Positions 48,401 to 60,510 of a stretch of DNA of 64,000 bases are shown one piece after another. The notes under the pieces were generated by a model. It was not told the DNA's origin and did not search any database. It saw nothing but the letters and a program-made list of their open reading frames with translations. Origin of the DNA: Labia minor (lineage: Eukaryota > Arthropoda > Insecta > Dermaptera > Spongiphoridae); the NCBI GenBank assembly GCA_963082975.1, contig OY720346.1, positions 40,885,787 to 40,949,786 of the forward strand. Reading direction: 5' to 3'. Every line of letters begins with the position of its first letter. Position 1 is the first letter of the stretch. Position numbers and translations under genes: made by a program.

Positions 48401-51400
48401 TGATGGCGAATACCCACTAGCAACTGATAATATGACCATCGAAGCTATGCGTGAAATTTGGGAAGCCTATTATTTATGTTTAAGAGAAATGGAGGGAGAA
48501 ATCGGCATCCATCGGTCAATTACACCGAGAGGTTTGGCTCTCTTTTCAGGACATTCTGCCAAGTAATTATTTATTTTATTTTTGGCAAGTTTTATTTATT
48601 TATTAATAAAATTTTTTATCAAAATCTAAATCATTGAAAAGATTGGACTGTAGAACTTGTTTATCACCAGCTGATTTAGATGCCGAAGAGGATGAAAATA
48701 ACAATTCAACAACTGACAACAACAAACAAGGAGCTGCAGCGAAATGGTTATATAGTTCGTGGGCGCTTAAAAAACCAGAGCCTGTTGTGTAAGAATTTAT
48801 TAATTGTCGATTATCCCCTTTATACTATATTTTATAGGACCATAAAAATTATCAATTTTTTTAAAATCTATTTAATTAATCAATATAATATCAGATTTTA
48901 AATAAATTTGATTTATTATGGGTTATATAATTTCATTTTTTTGTCACTCAATAAGCCTATTTGATTTACCAGTTAAATTTCTAATTGATTTCTATTGTGA
49001 AAGCAATATTTTTATTTTAATTTTTCTATATAAATATTTATATAGTAAGGAGAAGCATTGATCAAAAATTCGACTTGGAATTTCCAACGAAAATAGGCAT
49101 TTTAAGATTCCTAGAGTAAAAAATTGTTAATGAATTGCCAAAAATAATCAGAATCTTTAATGAAAAAGAGGAATGGTATTTATTTAATTTGTTATTCAGT
49201 ATTTGTGGATAAAACAATAATTATCTTTCCATTTTTTATAAAATATATATTAATAATTAAAATTTTAGTGTTGATGAAAGAATACTTCAAAACCATCTGA
49301 CAGGAGCATTACATATTTATGGTTTTCGAGAGGAAGATACGGGTAATTATCTATGTGTACGAGCAGGACATATTTCAGCTGCTTATTTTCTTGAATTGAT
49401 AACAGATAAAGAACCATTCTCTAAGGTAATAATTTCAAATAACTTTAAAAAATAATAATAAATTGAATCATTTCACTAGGTATGGCCTGAAACAGCACCT
49501 CGAGGAAAGCAAGCAGCAAATCCTCAAAAAGTCCTCAACAAATTTGAATTATCCACCTCCTGGAGTGAATGGTCCACTTGTTCATCCTGTGGAGAAGTTG
49601 CAAAAAAATTTCGACCCGGATATTGTTTGGTACATATTTAAAAGTTGGAACAAACATAATTACATCATGAATTTTAGATTATAATAAATTCTTTTGGATA
49701 TTAGGGTCAATATGTTATATAATAATTAATTTAATTTTCTATATATCTAAAATTTGAATTCACTAAACAATAATAAACAAATTGAACTACTTTCAAGTTT
49801 TATTTTTCCAATTTTATTATATAAAATTATTGTTAGATTAAACTTAAAATCAGATTAAGGAAATATAAATAAATATTAATTCTATTAATAAGATTATATT
49901 TCTTTTTATTTAATTACAAAATAAATTTTAAAGGTTAGATTAATTGGTAATGAAATGGATAATGATCAAATTGCTGATGAAGACGAATCGGTTGAGTCAA
50001 ATAAAAATATAACTTATATTGAAAAACTCGAGGATAAGGAAATGAAACAAATGGAGAGAGAAGATATCCATCATTTAAATACAACAATGATGCGAGAAAA
50101 AGAAAAAATTTTGTCACGATGGAAAAGAGAAGAAGAAAGCGAAGAGGTGAAAGTAATTCCAAGTGATGTGAGCATCACATCACAGGTAAAATAAACACTG
50201 CACTTGCTATTTCATCCACCTAAGAATTTGAATCTGTCATCAATATTATTTGTTCGGATAATAATAATTTATAAATTTATAAAATGTTTTTTTCTTTCAA
50301 TTATTAGAAAGACCAAGAAGCAGTAGAAACGTTAGAAAAAATTTTGAATTTATTTAAATATGGACTTCCATGTCGATCACGGCTTTTACCAGATATAGTG
50401 AAAAAATGGCCTCCCCTTGAACAACGACCTCATGAAATTATGGCGTCCTTTTGTAAAGTATGTATTTATATACAATAAAATTATATTTAATCTAATTTCT
50501 AAAAGAATACCAGCATATGTAGAATTAAGATATTTATAGAATAAAAATAAAAACAGTTTAAATTTAATTATAGATTCGTTGTCCAGGTGTAGTATTATTC
50601 GAGGTCAAAGATGAAAATGGTGTAGTAATTGAAAGGGCAAATAATTCAGCAGGGGTGTATTCGGCACTGCAAGGGATCCCTCCGATACCTCCACCAGTCG
50701 AGAGGAAAACACAATTTGAGGACACTTTGGATGAATTGGTTTGTATAATAGATTTTAGAATAGTAAAAATATATATTACCAACGATAATATACAAAATAT
50801 AGAAAAAAGAGAAAATTTAAAAGGTGAAAATGCTAAAATAATTAGATTTTACATAAATACTATTTGAAATAGTAGTGCTATTTATTTAACAAATAATTTT
50901 TATAATTTTTAGGGGGCAAACAAAGTGAATAATTTAAATACCATAAATTATATAATATGAAAACTAATCTCTTTTAATGATATTGTTTTTATATAGATTG
51001 AAATAAATTGTCCAGGAAGTGTTGCTTCTGAAATTCCAGTTGTGTGGCAAATTCGTGGACACGAAGCTATTCCGGTGGTTATCGCAAAAGAATCAAAAAG
51101 GCGCATTATTATTGATCCTTCAGGAATGATTCGAATAAAAAAACCACGTGTTGCTGATTCAGGACTTTATAGGTATATGTTAAACAATCTTTATTAATTA
51201 ATTAAATTAATATAAAAAAATAATAAATAAAAATATGTTAGTTTCATTTTATAAAGTGTTAAAAAATGGTTGATAAATCATTTTTTTAAGAATAATAATT
51301 TCCAATTATTAAAAATTAATCGAAAATATTGAGAAAATGATAAACGATTATAAAAAATAAAATGGAAAAAATAGGAAATTCAAAGTATAAATGTTTATTA

Positions 51401-54400
51401 ATCGATAAATTTGCAAGTTGTCAAATAATAAATAAAAAATAAATACTCGGTTTATCATTTTTTAAGAGATACGCTTTAATAGAAAATAACATTATCTAAA
51501 TAATTATGGATAATAATTTATCAATGAAAGATAAATATTTAAAAGGTTAATCCTTTTTAAGTCAATAATTATATATATATATATTGTATATATTGGATTA
51601 GATTTAATTTATTTATTTGTTAACAGCTGCTGGCAGAGAGAAAAGCTTGTTGGTGTCGTTCGACTCTCTGTCAATGAGAGAGTAAACCTTTCATTCAATC
51701 ACCATATTATGTTAATGGGAATTAATTTAATCATTGGCACGTTTCTACTGGTGTTCTTTCGTGCGTTTAAAAGTCGTCACGCGCTTAGTATTTTATAATC
51801 AAATAATAAAAAAGTTATTTACCGAAGCAGCAATAGCAACCAGATCTCGTTGCGAGGGAGGCACCATTTCCGGCGCTAGGGATGATGGAGGCTCGTGACC
51901 TTGCAGTTTCTGTCCGATTAGCCACATTGCTAGCGAGAATTGTTCTACATTCAGTTTACCCGTTTGTTTCGTATCACACAATGCCCTGTGAATGGAAAGA
52001 TGCATAATACATTTAAAATGAAAGATAAGATAAGGCAATGAATAGATTTATTCTTTAATAAATAGAATGAAATGATAATGGATTGTAGAATATAAATTAT
52101 AATAAATGAGTAAATATTTAAATAAAAAGCAAAATAATTAAAGGAATAAAAAAATATAAATTATCTTTTGGAAGTCATCGGTTGAATATAGTATCAATGA
52201 AAAAAAAAGAATTATTATTTTTAGTTACCAGATATGTGCAAGTATTTTTTGAGGCACACCGGAACGCAAGAAAACATCTTTAATTTCATGTCCAGAAACA
52301 TAACCATCTTTATCCACGTCTGTTTGAATAAATAGGGCTTCGTATTTTGCTCTGTCTTCAGGACCCACACACCACGCTGGGGTAGCAAGGGGCGCTGGGA
52401 CTGGAGCAACCACAGCAGAGACCAGAGGGGCTACTATAGGGGGTGCCGTGACCAAAGGCGCCGAAATTGGGGGAATGGAAGGCTAAAAAATATATATATG
52501 TAAATTTAAATTTAAATTTATTCTATATCTATTATATTTTAATGAATAGATTGTTAGGGAACATTTTTTTAATTATTATGAGCTAAATAAAAATGTTAAT
52601 AGTAGATAAGAAATTTAAGTTTGAAATAAAAGTACTAACCTTTGGTGGATCCAGGCCCATAATAAGACTTGGCATTGGAGGAATGGTGGGTGGAACGGTA
52701 GCTACAACAGGAGGTGGTGGAACAGCTGGAAGAATTGGAACTGTGGGAACTCCACCTCCTGAAGGAATCGGAGATGCTGTTCGTACATCGGACTCCCTTC
52801 TTTGTTTATTTGGTGGCATTAATTCAGGGGGGAGAACAGCTGGTATGGTGAATTTCTCAAGAGCTTTATATACAAGATGCATTGCCTTGAAAACAATTCA
52901 AATAATTTTCAAATAATTAAAAAAAAGTAATTATATTAATTTACTTACGACCATAAATTCGTGTCTATCTAGCATTCCGTCTTTATCCATATCTGCCAAA
53001 TCCCAAATTGTACCAAGAGTATCCACAGGTAATTTTGATTCCATTAAAACAGATTTAACCTGTCCATAAAAAAAATATTTTATTATTAAAAAAAAATCAT
53101 TGAAAGGTGATAAATGTCTCTACGAATTAAACAAAAATAATTAACATTCATTAGATATTATATATGAATAATTTTGATATATTAAAAAGTTGTTCATCAA
53201 CTATGTTTGATATTTTATAGTGTTCAATTTAATTTCAATAAAATCATTTTTTACAACTTATAATATGGATTTCAACAATTTTCAAAACATGTATTCAATT
53301 AAAAAGAGGGTTCGGTATGGGAACTTAGTAATTTTAAAGAAATCCAAAAATAAGAAAGGGTTTCGGTAATCGTGTACGAGGACTTTTACGAACATTAAAT
53401 CATATGGAGGGGCTATTTTCAGTGGCCCAATAATCACTCTGTGATTATTTTTAAAAGGGGAGAAATTAATTTAATCTTTGGTGTATTTCAAAGTGGTTTC
53501 GTATTAATAGTTTTAAAATTGATTAATACAAAATTTTGGTTTGATTAAATTTATATAATAATATTAAATTATTATTTTAAATTACAATGTAATTTACTTA
53601 CTTTATGTCCTGGAATATAACCATTGGAAGGCTGGAGGGAGTCAAAAAGTTGATTATATTTGGCTCTCTCAGCTGGTTTCACTGCCCAATCACCTGAACT
53701 TATATTATTTGTCATCGCATTCGGTAAACCTACATTATTTTTATTGGGCAATATTTTTGGAAGTTGACCCTGAAACAAATTTAATATTGCTTTTTAAATT
53801 TATAAAATTAAAAAAAAAATGAATTTATCGTTATTTAAAATAACTTAAAATTATTAATTTTAAACAGGATTAATAGTTTTCAGGCTTAATTAACAAAATT
53901 ATACATTAAATCAGTGAATTTTTTTTTTTATTATTAAGTGAAGGGAAATGTCAAGTTGGATATTTGAATATTGATCAATTATTTGATAACACAAATATTC
54001 TCTATTATGAAGAATGAATAAAGGTGCAAATACCATAATTTATATTGAAAGTTTTACAAAATATTTTTGTTTTAAAATTCATAATGAATTTTAAATTTAT
54101 TAATGTGAATTAATTAATAAAAATAATTATTCAAAATTAAATGTAAGATTTTAAAATAGTTGGAACAAAAGTTAATAATATGGCTTTATTTTAAATATTA
54201 TATAAAATTGATAGGAAGATTTATAATAATTATCGCTCGATGTTATCGAAAAAAATGAAGAGAATGCGTTTAAAGAATTTTAAAAATCAAGTTTATTATA
54301 GATTTTCATTTATATTTATTGAATAATTATTTAAAATGAATTATTGTATTTTTTGTAAATATTATTTTCAGCTGGATAGAAAAATAACATTTCTAAAGAT

Positions 54401-55512
54401 TTATACAAGTTTTGCCTATGCATGTTTTAATAGATAAATAGAAAAATATTAATTGTTAAATATATGATAATATAATTAATAGAAAAATTCTAACATAAAG
54501 AAATTTTATGAAATGTGATAGATAGATTTGAAAATATAAAAATTATTTAACATTTTTCTAAAAAATACAATTAAGTAAATTTCCCAATAAACAGGATTTA
54601 GATTCTTAATTGAACTTAAATAATTTAAGTTAATTAAACATAAACGAATTCAATAAATAAGAAAATTGTACTTACTACTTTCGGTGGAGGAGTTTCAATC
54701 GTTAAATGATCAATTTTTATTCCATTACCAGACTGAGCCAAGGATACAAGTTTTAAGGCCACAAAAAATCCTTCTTTATTTAAAAAACCTTTTCCTGAAG
54801 GATCCGAAAGATCCCAAATTTTACTAAGAACAACATCTGACAGCCCAGATTTCTTTAAAAATTTTGCGGCATCATTTGCAGGGATACTTCCCTGATTATT
54901 TGGATCCACCTATAAAATCGTTGGTTTAATTTTTAATTCCTCGGTATATAAAAATTAGACAAAAACATAAATGAATATAAATTACCTGGTGATAATAAGC
55001 TTCATATATAGCATTGTGGTTTCCTGCCACCTAAAATGGTTGAAAAAATTCAGGATCTATTTAATTAATCATTTCAAAATTAAAAGAAATAAAGGATTAA
55101 TTGTCTTAATTATCAGCAAGAGCAAGTGTAATAGAGGGGTGTGACTTAAGTGATATTAAGACCTATTAAAAAATTGACATTATAATTGTATTTTTGATTA
55201 ACTAGAAATGTATAAATATTCAGAGTGTGCTATGTTTTCATATAAATGTATAAATGTATTAATATTAATCTAGAATTTAAAACACAATATATATGTATAA
55301 AAATTATCAAATTTTGACGAGATAATCGGCATATAGTAAAATAAGAATATTTTTCTAATTCTTCAACAACAAAGAAGATAGTTATCGTTAAATTATAATA
55401 TGATAGATAAATAAAAGTTTACATTAAACAACAATAATAAGTAAAAATGAATGACAGTTTAAAATTGATTTTTCATAGATTTTACCTGAGTTGGCGAAGG
55501 CAGAGCCGCCAT
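42500..55512 (-). CDS. Eps-15: Eps15, endocytic EH-domain scaffold
   Basis: Clathrin-coat adaptor that links AP-2, NPF-motif proteins and ubiquitinated cargo at the plasma membrane. Nineteen minus-strand exons join in frame to 1028 residues: 55486-55512, 54986-55030, 54676-54909, 53602-53769, 52949-53059, 52640-52885, 52229-52482, 51823-51985, 47644-47805, 47345-47434, 46933-46995, 45879-46076, 45599-45784, 45433-45526, 44723-44805, 44579-44630, 44315-44379, 43951-44232, 42500-43063. Domains: EH1 (about 15-100), EH2 (133-220, with [13 protein letters not shown] calcium loop), EH3 (314-400, [12 protein letters not shown]), coiled coil (430-620), then 16 DPF AP-2-binding motifs (650-950) and two ubiquitin-interacting motifs near 985-1001 and 1009-1025 ([14 protein letters not shown]). 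A polyalanine run followed by Asn repeats opens the last exon. The 4-kb intron after EH3 contains another gene on the opposite strand; other introns hold a LINE scrap. Confidence 0.96.
42895..43035 (-). repeat. codon repeat tract in Eps15: poly-Ala and poly-Asn
   Basis: Within the last Eps15 exon, GCN codons encode ten or more alanines in a row and are followed by a stretch of AAC/AAT codons (Asn-rich). The alanine codons are GC-rich and stand out from the surroundings. The tract separates the proline-rich segment from the final DPF cluster and is likely to vary in length between individuals or species. Confidence 0.8.
44945..45165 (+). mobile_element. LINE reverse transcriptase C-terminal fragment 4
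   Basis: The plus strand reads [60 protein letters not shown] and ends NFRVP-stop, with CACAGAGATAAATAGATA as 3' tail. This is the best preserved end of the LINE seen at 6284, 10205 and 24435. It sits in an Eps15 intron in antisense direction. Confidence 0.8.
48237..51798 (+). CDS. FAM187-like Ig-domain membrane protein, nested in Eps15 intron
   Basis: Single-pass membrane protein with two Ig-like domains; molecular role unknown. Nine exons join in frame to 564 residues: 48237-48562, 48642-48788, 49269-49425, 49480-49629, 49934-50185, 50308-50457, 50574-50738, 50997-51172, 51627-51798. Seen in order: signal peptide (1-22), an Ig-like region closing with [11 protein letters not shown] (Cys187), a thrombospondin-like [11 protein letters not shown] (238-248), a charged Glu/Lys-rich stretch (270-340), a [16 protein letters not shown] segment, a second Ig domain (NCPG Cys454 to DSGLY then CWQ Cys509) and a transmembrane helix near 535-552 with a short basic cytoplasmic end. 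The WxxWxxCxxCG module followed by a CPG...CW Ig domain and C-terminal helix is the FAM187 layout. The whole gene lies, inverted, in one Eps15 intron. The family call is by motif order, not by alignment. Confidence 0.85.
51805..51810 (+). promoter_or_regulatory. poly(A) signal of FAM187-like gene
   Basis: AATAAA starting 7 bases after the stop codon. Cleavage 10-30 bases later would put the RNA end at the edge of, or within, the antisense Eps15 exon that starts at 51823. Confidence 0.5.
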
Positions 55513-56139
55513 GTTGAATCTCAAACTGAACCATTTAACGGTTGCCTAGAACGCAGCAGAACCCCTAGCGTCTAGGCCAATAACTATTCACCACCCCTTT
55601 AACTAACTTATTTTACTTTTTATTAACAAATTTTAATTTAAATTTAATTTTTTGAATTCAAACAATAACGTTCTTCTTATAAATTTTTCACTTAATATTT
55701 GTTATGTTAATAAAACATTTTTAAAAAAAACATTCCTTTAAGAAATATGTATTGGTAAATTATAGATATATAGATACATTTTTAAATTGAAAGAGAACTA
55801 ACAATCAGATTTTTAAGTTTCGTTTGATATTTTAGGATAAGAAATAATTTAATAATAGAAAAATATCTATTAAGTCTAAATTCTCTAGCTTTCACGAGAA
55901 ATCAAATTTTATTAGTAATTTCTTATTTGTATGCAGTTAATAATAAGCATAAAATATGTCTAAATTTAATAAATGTTAAATGAAAACAACTATTTTTTAA
56001 GCATTTTGTTTTTAATATGTCAGAGAAGAAATTACTTATGTCGAAAAATAAACTTTTTGGAGGAATATTTTTAAAAGTTCTTTTTGTATAATATTTATGT
56101 ATCAACATTACCCTATCAGGTCTATTATCTTCTTAAATA

Positions 56140-56640
56140 GACTTGCCTTACGTCCCGGTTTCGCCGGGACAACCCAGTATATCCGGGACTGTCCCGGCGT
56201 CCCGCCCGGTTGTTGAAATTGTCCCGGTTTAGATTCAGAGCACAGTTTCTTGGAAATAATTGAGCAAAATTATTAGATCAGAGAATGATTAATCTGCTCT
56301 TGTGTGATTAGTAACGTTTTGGCAAGTAACACAGTAATACAAATTTTTTGAACCAAAATTTTCATTGGGAAAAACCAAATGTGAGGCTATAATATTAAAT
56401 GTAATAGCACCTTTAGCGCTGGAAGAATTAAAGAATGATTTAATAAATGCAAATTTTGTTGCACTAAGTATGAATGCTTATTATCTATTCTATATTTTAC
56501 GTGTTTTTTACATTACTGTTTTCAACCCCCCCCCCCCCCCCCCCCCGAAACCGACATCCCTAAATCTAAAGTAAAATAGACAGAACTGTCCCGGTTGGTC
56601 CGTGAAAAAATATGGCAACCATATTCTTAATTAGTTGACC
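56140..56640 (+). mobile_element. hAT-like transposon relic with GTCCCGG-rich ends
   Basis: The left side carries ACGTCCCGGTTTCGCCGGGA and several more GTCCCGG copies; the right side reads ACTGTCCCGGTTGGTCCGTG then ATATGGCAACCATATT. Between them the plus strand encodes GKTKCEAIILNVIAPLALEE and LKNDLINANFVALSMNA, which resembles the central region of insect hAT-type transposases. The rest of the protein is lost. A run of 21 C residues (56526-56546) lies before the right end. Confidence 0.55.
56526..56546. repeat. poly(C) tract, 21 bases
   Basis: Uninterrupted C homopolymer inside the hAT-like relic, exceptional in this AT-rich sequence. Length is likely to be unstable and may be a sequencing or assembly estimate. 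Confidence 0.9.
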
Positions 56641-57249
56641 TGTGGCCAGGTCCGAACCGACTGACGGTTTGAAGTAAATTAATTTCCAGCTACAGAAACA
56701 ATTTCAAATAATTTTCATATATCTATTAATGTAATAAAAAACAGATATGGATACATAAATAATAAATATAAACATTTTTAATTTTATTTTATTTATAATA
56801 TATATGCAAGACCAGGCTGTGACATCATGAATGGCTGGATGACGTCATATAATTTTAAATCAAGAAAAAACTAATAAATATGATTTTTCTCGAGGATAAA
56901 ACCAATACAAAGTGCATGATTCGTGGTGATATGTAAAAAATCTCCTCATGTGAAATTTGGTGTGAAAATAACCCTTCCCTTCCTATCGTCGATCGCTAAT
57001 ACTACCACTTCCGGTTTCCGGATTTGCACCAAATGTTGGTCAATTCATCCCAGTGATGCATTAAGTAAATATACCAAATTTCATCAAGCCGTTCAGGCTG
57101 TACACATTTATACGGACGGACGGACAGACATGCTAAAAATACTTTTTTCTGTTAAGAAAATGCATGATTCGTGGAGATATGTAAAAACCTCCACATGTGA
57201 AATTTGGTGTGAAAACAATACCCCCCTTAATATCGTCGGTCGGTAAAAA
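56632..57249 (-). repeat. repeat family A, near-complete inverted copy
   Basis: Runs from TAGTTGACCTGTGGCCAGG to GTCGGTCGGTAAAAA. One TGACGTCA is intact and its neighbour reads TGACATCA. The GATTTTG part of the central module is deleted and the CGGA tract is reduced to two units. It abuts the right end of the hAT-like relic. An open frame of 107 codons at 56923 is a by-product. Confidence 0.85.
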
Positions 57250-58377
57250 TTTATGGATTTCCTCAATTAATAAAGTGACTTATTATAATAATTTGCATAA
57301 TAATAGTAAATTTGTAAATTTTCGTATAACTTCATCTTTTCTATTTCTCTTGTTATATTAAATAAATTTATCATATTAAAATTGCACTAAAAAGAATAAA
57401 ATAATATATAAAAATTTTATAAAATAACGTTTTTCCAATGGACTAAAAAGAATAAAATAATTTTTCTATAAGCTTGACAAAGTTATGGATCAATTGCTTC
57501 ATATTCAACTAAAAACGTTGGGCGATCTTAGTTTTCATTTGATTTCTATGCAATTAACTTCCTTTATAGAGCTATAATTCATAAATATATACTAAGATAC
57601 ATACCACTCTAAGACACTTCATTAACAACTAACACTATTTCAAATATAATCAACCATTTTAGATTTGATTGATAATATGTAAATTTAATAAAAATTCTTT
57701 TAAATTTTTATACATACTTTGATATAAGTATATTACAGTGAAAAATAATAAAAGATTAATTTCTTAGCTCTTAAACTATCAATTTTATTGCATGATAAAA
57801 AAATTTGTCAGTTTGTGTTTAATAACATTTTAATTATTACAAATCTCTGATTGTCTTATGTGATTACATATTTTTAAAATTCATAAAAGTTCAAAGAATT
57901 TTATTTACTTTGCCTCCAAATTTACAATTAAATTATTCATTATATAGTTTAATGTATACAAATAATTAAATTTTAATATAAAATATATAATTTAATTAAT
58001 CTTTATTAATTATGGTTTCTTATTATTTAATTATTATATAAAAAATTTAGAAAGATGAAAGTGAAGTTGAAATGTGCAACTATTTTGTATTTAGTGTTAT
58101 TTAATAAAAACTAGTTTCTAAACTTAATATATGAACATTAAAAAATATTTATTTTTTTTTTTTAAAAAATACATTTTCAATAAATAAAACAAAATTATTA
58201 ATTTCTTACAAATAGATATTCCTTATTATAAATATTTATTTTTTATAAAATAAAATAGAAGGGAATAAATGAGTCAATAAATTTATTAAAGCTTGATTTA
58301 TTTATTAAACAAATTACACCTAAATAAATATAAGAGTTATGAACAAATAAACATTTATGTAGAAATATGTAAAATAA

Positions 58378-59139
58378 TTATCTTTTTCGTTCATAATTCC
58401 ATTTTAAAATTGCGGCTGAATATTTAGTTGCCTTTTTTATTACTTGTGGTTTACTTTCTTTTTTATTATTCATGTATTTTCGGATTTCCATTTTTCGATT
58501 CACAATCGCTAATTCTTCTTCCCTTTTAATTCTCTTTGACAGTTCTTTATATGATTTTAATTTTTCATTTGTTAAATTTTCTACGGTGACTTGATCTAAT
58601 TCAGGAAGTTTCTGATTTTTTAATTGTTCTAAAGTCATTCTATTGATTTTATTATCAAGTAATTGCTCGTGAGTATTTAATCGATCAGCTACATTAAAAT
58701 TTTTTATTTCTTTTTCATCATCAATAAAGAATATGTGTTTATTTTTCGATCTGTTAGCTTCATCTAAAAGGTGTAAATGGGATTGTAACCTATCAATTTT
58801 CTTGTTTTCAGATGTTCTTTTACTAGTTATATATTTCATATTTTGCGTTTGCATTAATTGTATTTGTTCTTTAGAATGTTCGCCTTTTTTTAATATCTCC
58901 TGATGTTTACCGTCAATTACCCGAGAATTAATCATGTGAAAATGAAATTCATCAGGATTTCTTGTCAAAGCTTTTCTTTTTAATCGAAGAAGTGTTTTAT
59001 TTTGGTATTCATTATTTTTTGCTCGTTCTTTATAATCTTTTTTCTTTTCAAGAATTCCTAGATCTTTTCGATGTTCTGGTTGATGTCGTTCTCGATGAAT
59101 ACGTTGATTAAATTTTCCAGCGCGTTTTAATGATGACAT
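58378..59139 (-). CDS. Utp11: U3 snoRNA-associated protein 11 (UTP11)
   Basis: Component of the small-subunit processome needed for pre-18S rRNA processing in the nucleolus. The coding region is a single open frame of 253 residues, the usual family length. The start SSLKRAGKFNQRIHRERHQP, EHRKDLGILEKKKDY and NPDEFHFHMINSRVIDGKHQ are family hallmarks, and the protein is strongly basic and helical throughout, ending ILKWNYERKR. A TTTTATTTTAG acceptor 18 bases before the ATG suggests that the 5' UTR contains an intron; its donor is not identified. Together with typical AT-rich codon use and no A-tail, this argues for a true gene and not a retrocopy. Confidence 0.95.
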   Translation of the reverse strand: MSSLKRAGKFNQRIHRERHQPEHRKDLGILEKKKDYKERAKNNEYQNKTLLRLKRKALTRNPDEFHFHMINSRVIDGKHQEILKKGEHSKEQIQLMQTQNMKYITSKRTSENKKIDRLQSHLHLLDEANRSKNKHIFFIDDEKEIKNFNVADRLNTHEQLLDNKINRMTLEQLKNQKLPELDQVTVENLTNEKLKSYKELSKRIKREEELAIVNRKMEIRKYMNNKKESKPQVIKKATKYSAAILKWNYERKR

Positions 59140-59657
59140 TTTGAAAGAAAATTAATTCTAAAATAAAAAAAAATATTATATTTATCAATCAAATTTAAAT
59201 ATATATCATATAATATCAATATTTGGATTTATTTATTATGTACAAATTATACATAATCTATTTGGATTATATTTCCATGTAATAAAAGCAAAAGGTAAAA
59301 TATAAAGATGAAAATATGTGTTTTAAAATAACAGAATAAGAGGAGATTGCAAATGGGGAGCAGTAATATTGTAAGAAAGATAAAATTATAGTAATAAAAA
59401 ACAATTAGAAAAAATTTAGATAATGTTTGAAAACTAAGAATAATGAAATTCTAACAAAATATAAAGATGCATATTTTAATCGACAATTTCAATGGAAGAA
59501 TTAGATAATGATTTTAAAAAGATGGCAAAATAAAGTAATTTAATAAAATTATTAAATTAATTGTAATGATAATTACCTAAATTATTGAAAAATTAATTCC
59601 ACGTTGATATTACTTAAATTAAATACCACAGATGACCACACAGGATAAGTTAAAAAC

Positions 59658-59948
59658 ATGGGAAATTATAATGAAGTTAGTATCAGAGACGATCCGTTTT
59701 CAGCAACCCAGTATCACCTCAATGGGACGGGTGTAACACGAACACCAGATGGCGTTACAGGAAAACGGTTGACTCTTCAGGCGCCCAATAGATGGCACCG
59801 CAAAAAAATGATCGAAGATCACCCCCTCCCGCAGGCCTTCCGAATTCCCTGTCCCTGCAATTATTTGAATATCAAACTCGACATACCATCCGTGCACAGA
59901 GTATCCTTACACATAATATTCGAAACAAACCTAGCAATTCTTGACTAA
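59658..59948 (+). other. unidentified 96-codon open frame in a GC-rich block
   Basis: An ATG-started frame of 96 codons (begins MGNYNEVSIRDDPFSATQYH) in a block of about 250 bases with raised GC. The minus strand is open for 65 codons over the same bases. I recognise no domain, signal peptide or membrane segment. It may be a lone exon, a short gene or a mobile-element fragment; the AT-rich end of the frame after about 59900 looks non-coding. Confidence 0.25.
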
Positions 59949-60242
59949 TTTTTATTTTTCACTTAACACTATTGAACTTATGAAGTTATATTATTTATTA
60001 TTTTATAAATATAAATATAAATTTTATTTAACATTTAACACAAATAAAATTGAAAAATTTATTATAAATTGTTTGATAAATAATTTAAATTACATTGTAA
60101 CAAATCAAATATCAAAGTTAAATTATTTAATATTTGATAAATAAATACAAATTTCACAGCAATATAGAAACCACAATAAGCACTATTAAATCAAATATAT
60201 TCACGTACTCCTCTCAGTATATCTTTTATAGTTTTCCACACA

Positions 60243-60510
60243 TGTTTAAAAATTGCATAAAACTGCTATATATAGAATTTCAGCTTGGTTGAATCGCTAA
60301 AAGTGCCGGAATTAATTTTTTAGCACGTTGACTAACAATCACGTGCCAGCATGTGACCAGATGCCGTCAACAAAGAGCCAAACTCGCGCTGGTTTAATAA
60401 ATACTATTTATTAATTCTAATTTATAATTTAATTTAAATATAATATATATATGTGTTAATTTATCCAATTGGAATTTGCATGATAGCCGAGCGGAGATAT
60501 CCCACATTTT
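60243..60510 (-). repeat. repeat family B copy 4, partial
   Basis: Contains GAATTTCAGCTTGGTTGAAT, TTTTTTAGCACGTTGACTA, CAACAAAGAGCCAAACTCGC and TAGCCGAGCGGAGATATCCC, matching 33690-33945. The half with the TG-repeat is missing. Confidence 0.7.

Larger units (their letters stand above)
55513..58377. other. intergenic region upstream of Eps15 and downstream of Utp11
   Basis: Contains the Eps15 promoter on the minus strand just above 55512; 55520-55600 is GC-richer and includes CGGTTGCCTAGAACGCAGC on the plus strand. It also holds a hAT-like relic (56140) and a family A copy (56632). From 57250 to 58377 there is only AT-rich sequence with no gene. Confidence 0.55.

Noticed and set aside
52593-52916. 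Plus-strand frame of 107 codons, Gly/Thr-rich
   Set aside because: Antisense of the proline-rich Eps15 exon 52640-52885.
56923-57246. Open frame of 107 codons on the plus strand
   Set aside because: It runs through the family A copy at 56632 and has no counterpart in the other copies.
58378-59139. Suspicion that the intronless UTP11 frame is a processed retrocopy
   Set aside because: There is no A-tail or flanking duplication, the frame is intact and of family length, and a splice acceptor just upstream of the ATG indicates a normal gene with a 5' UTR intron.
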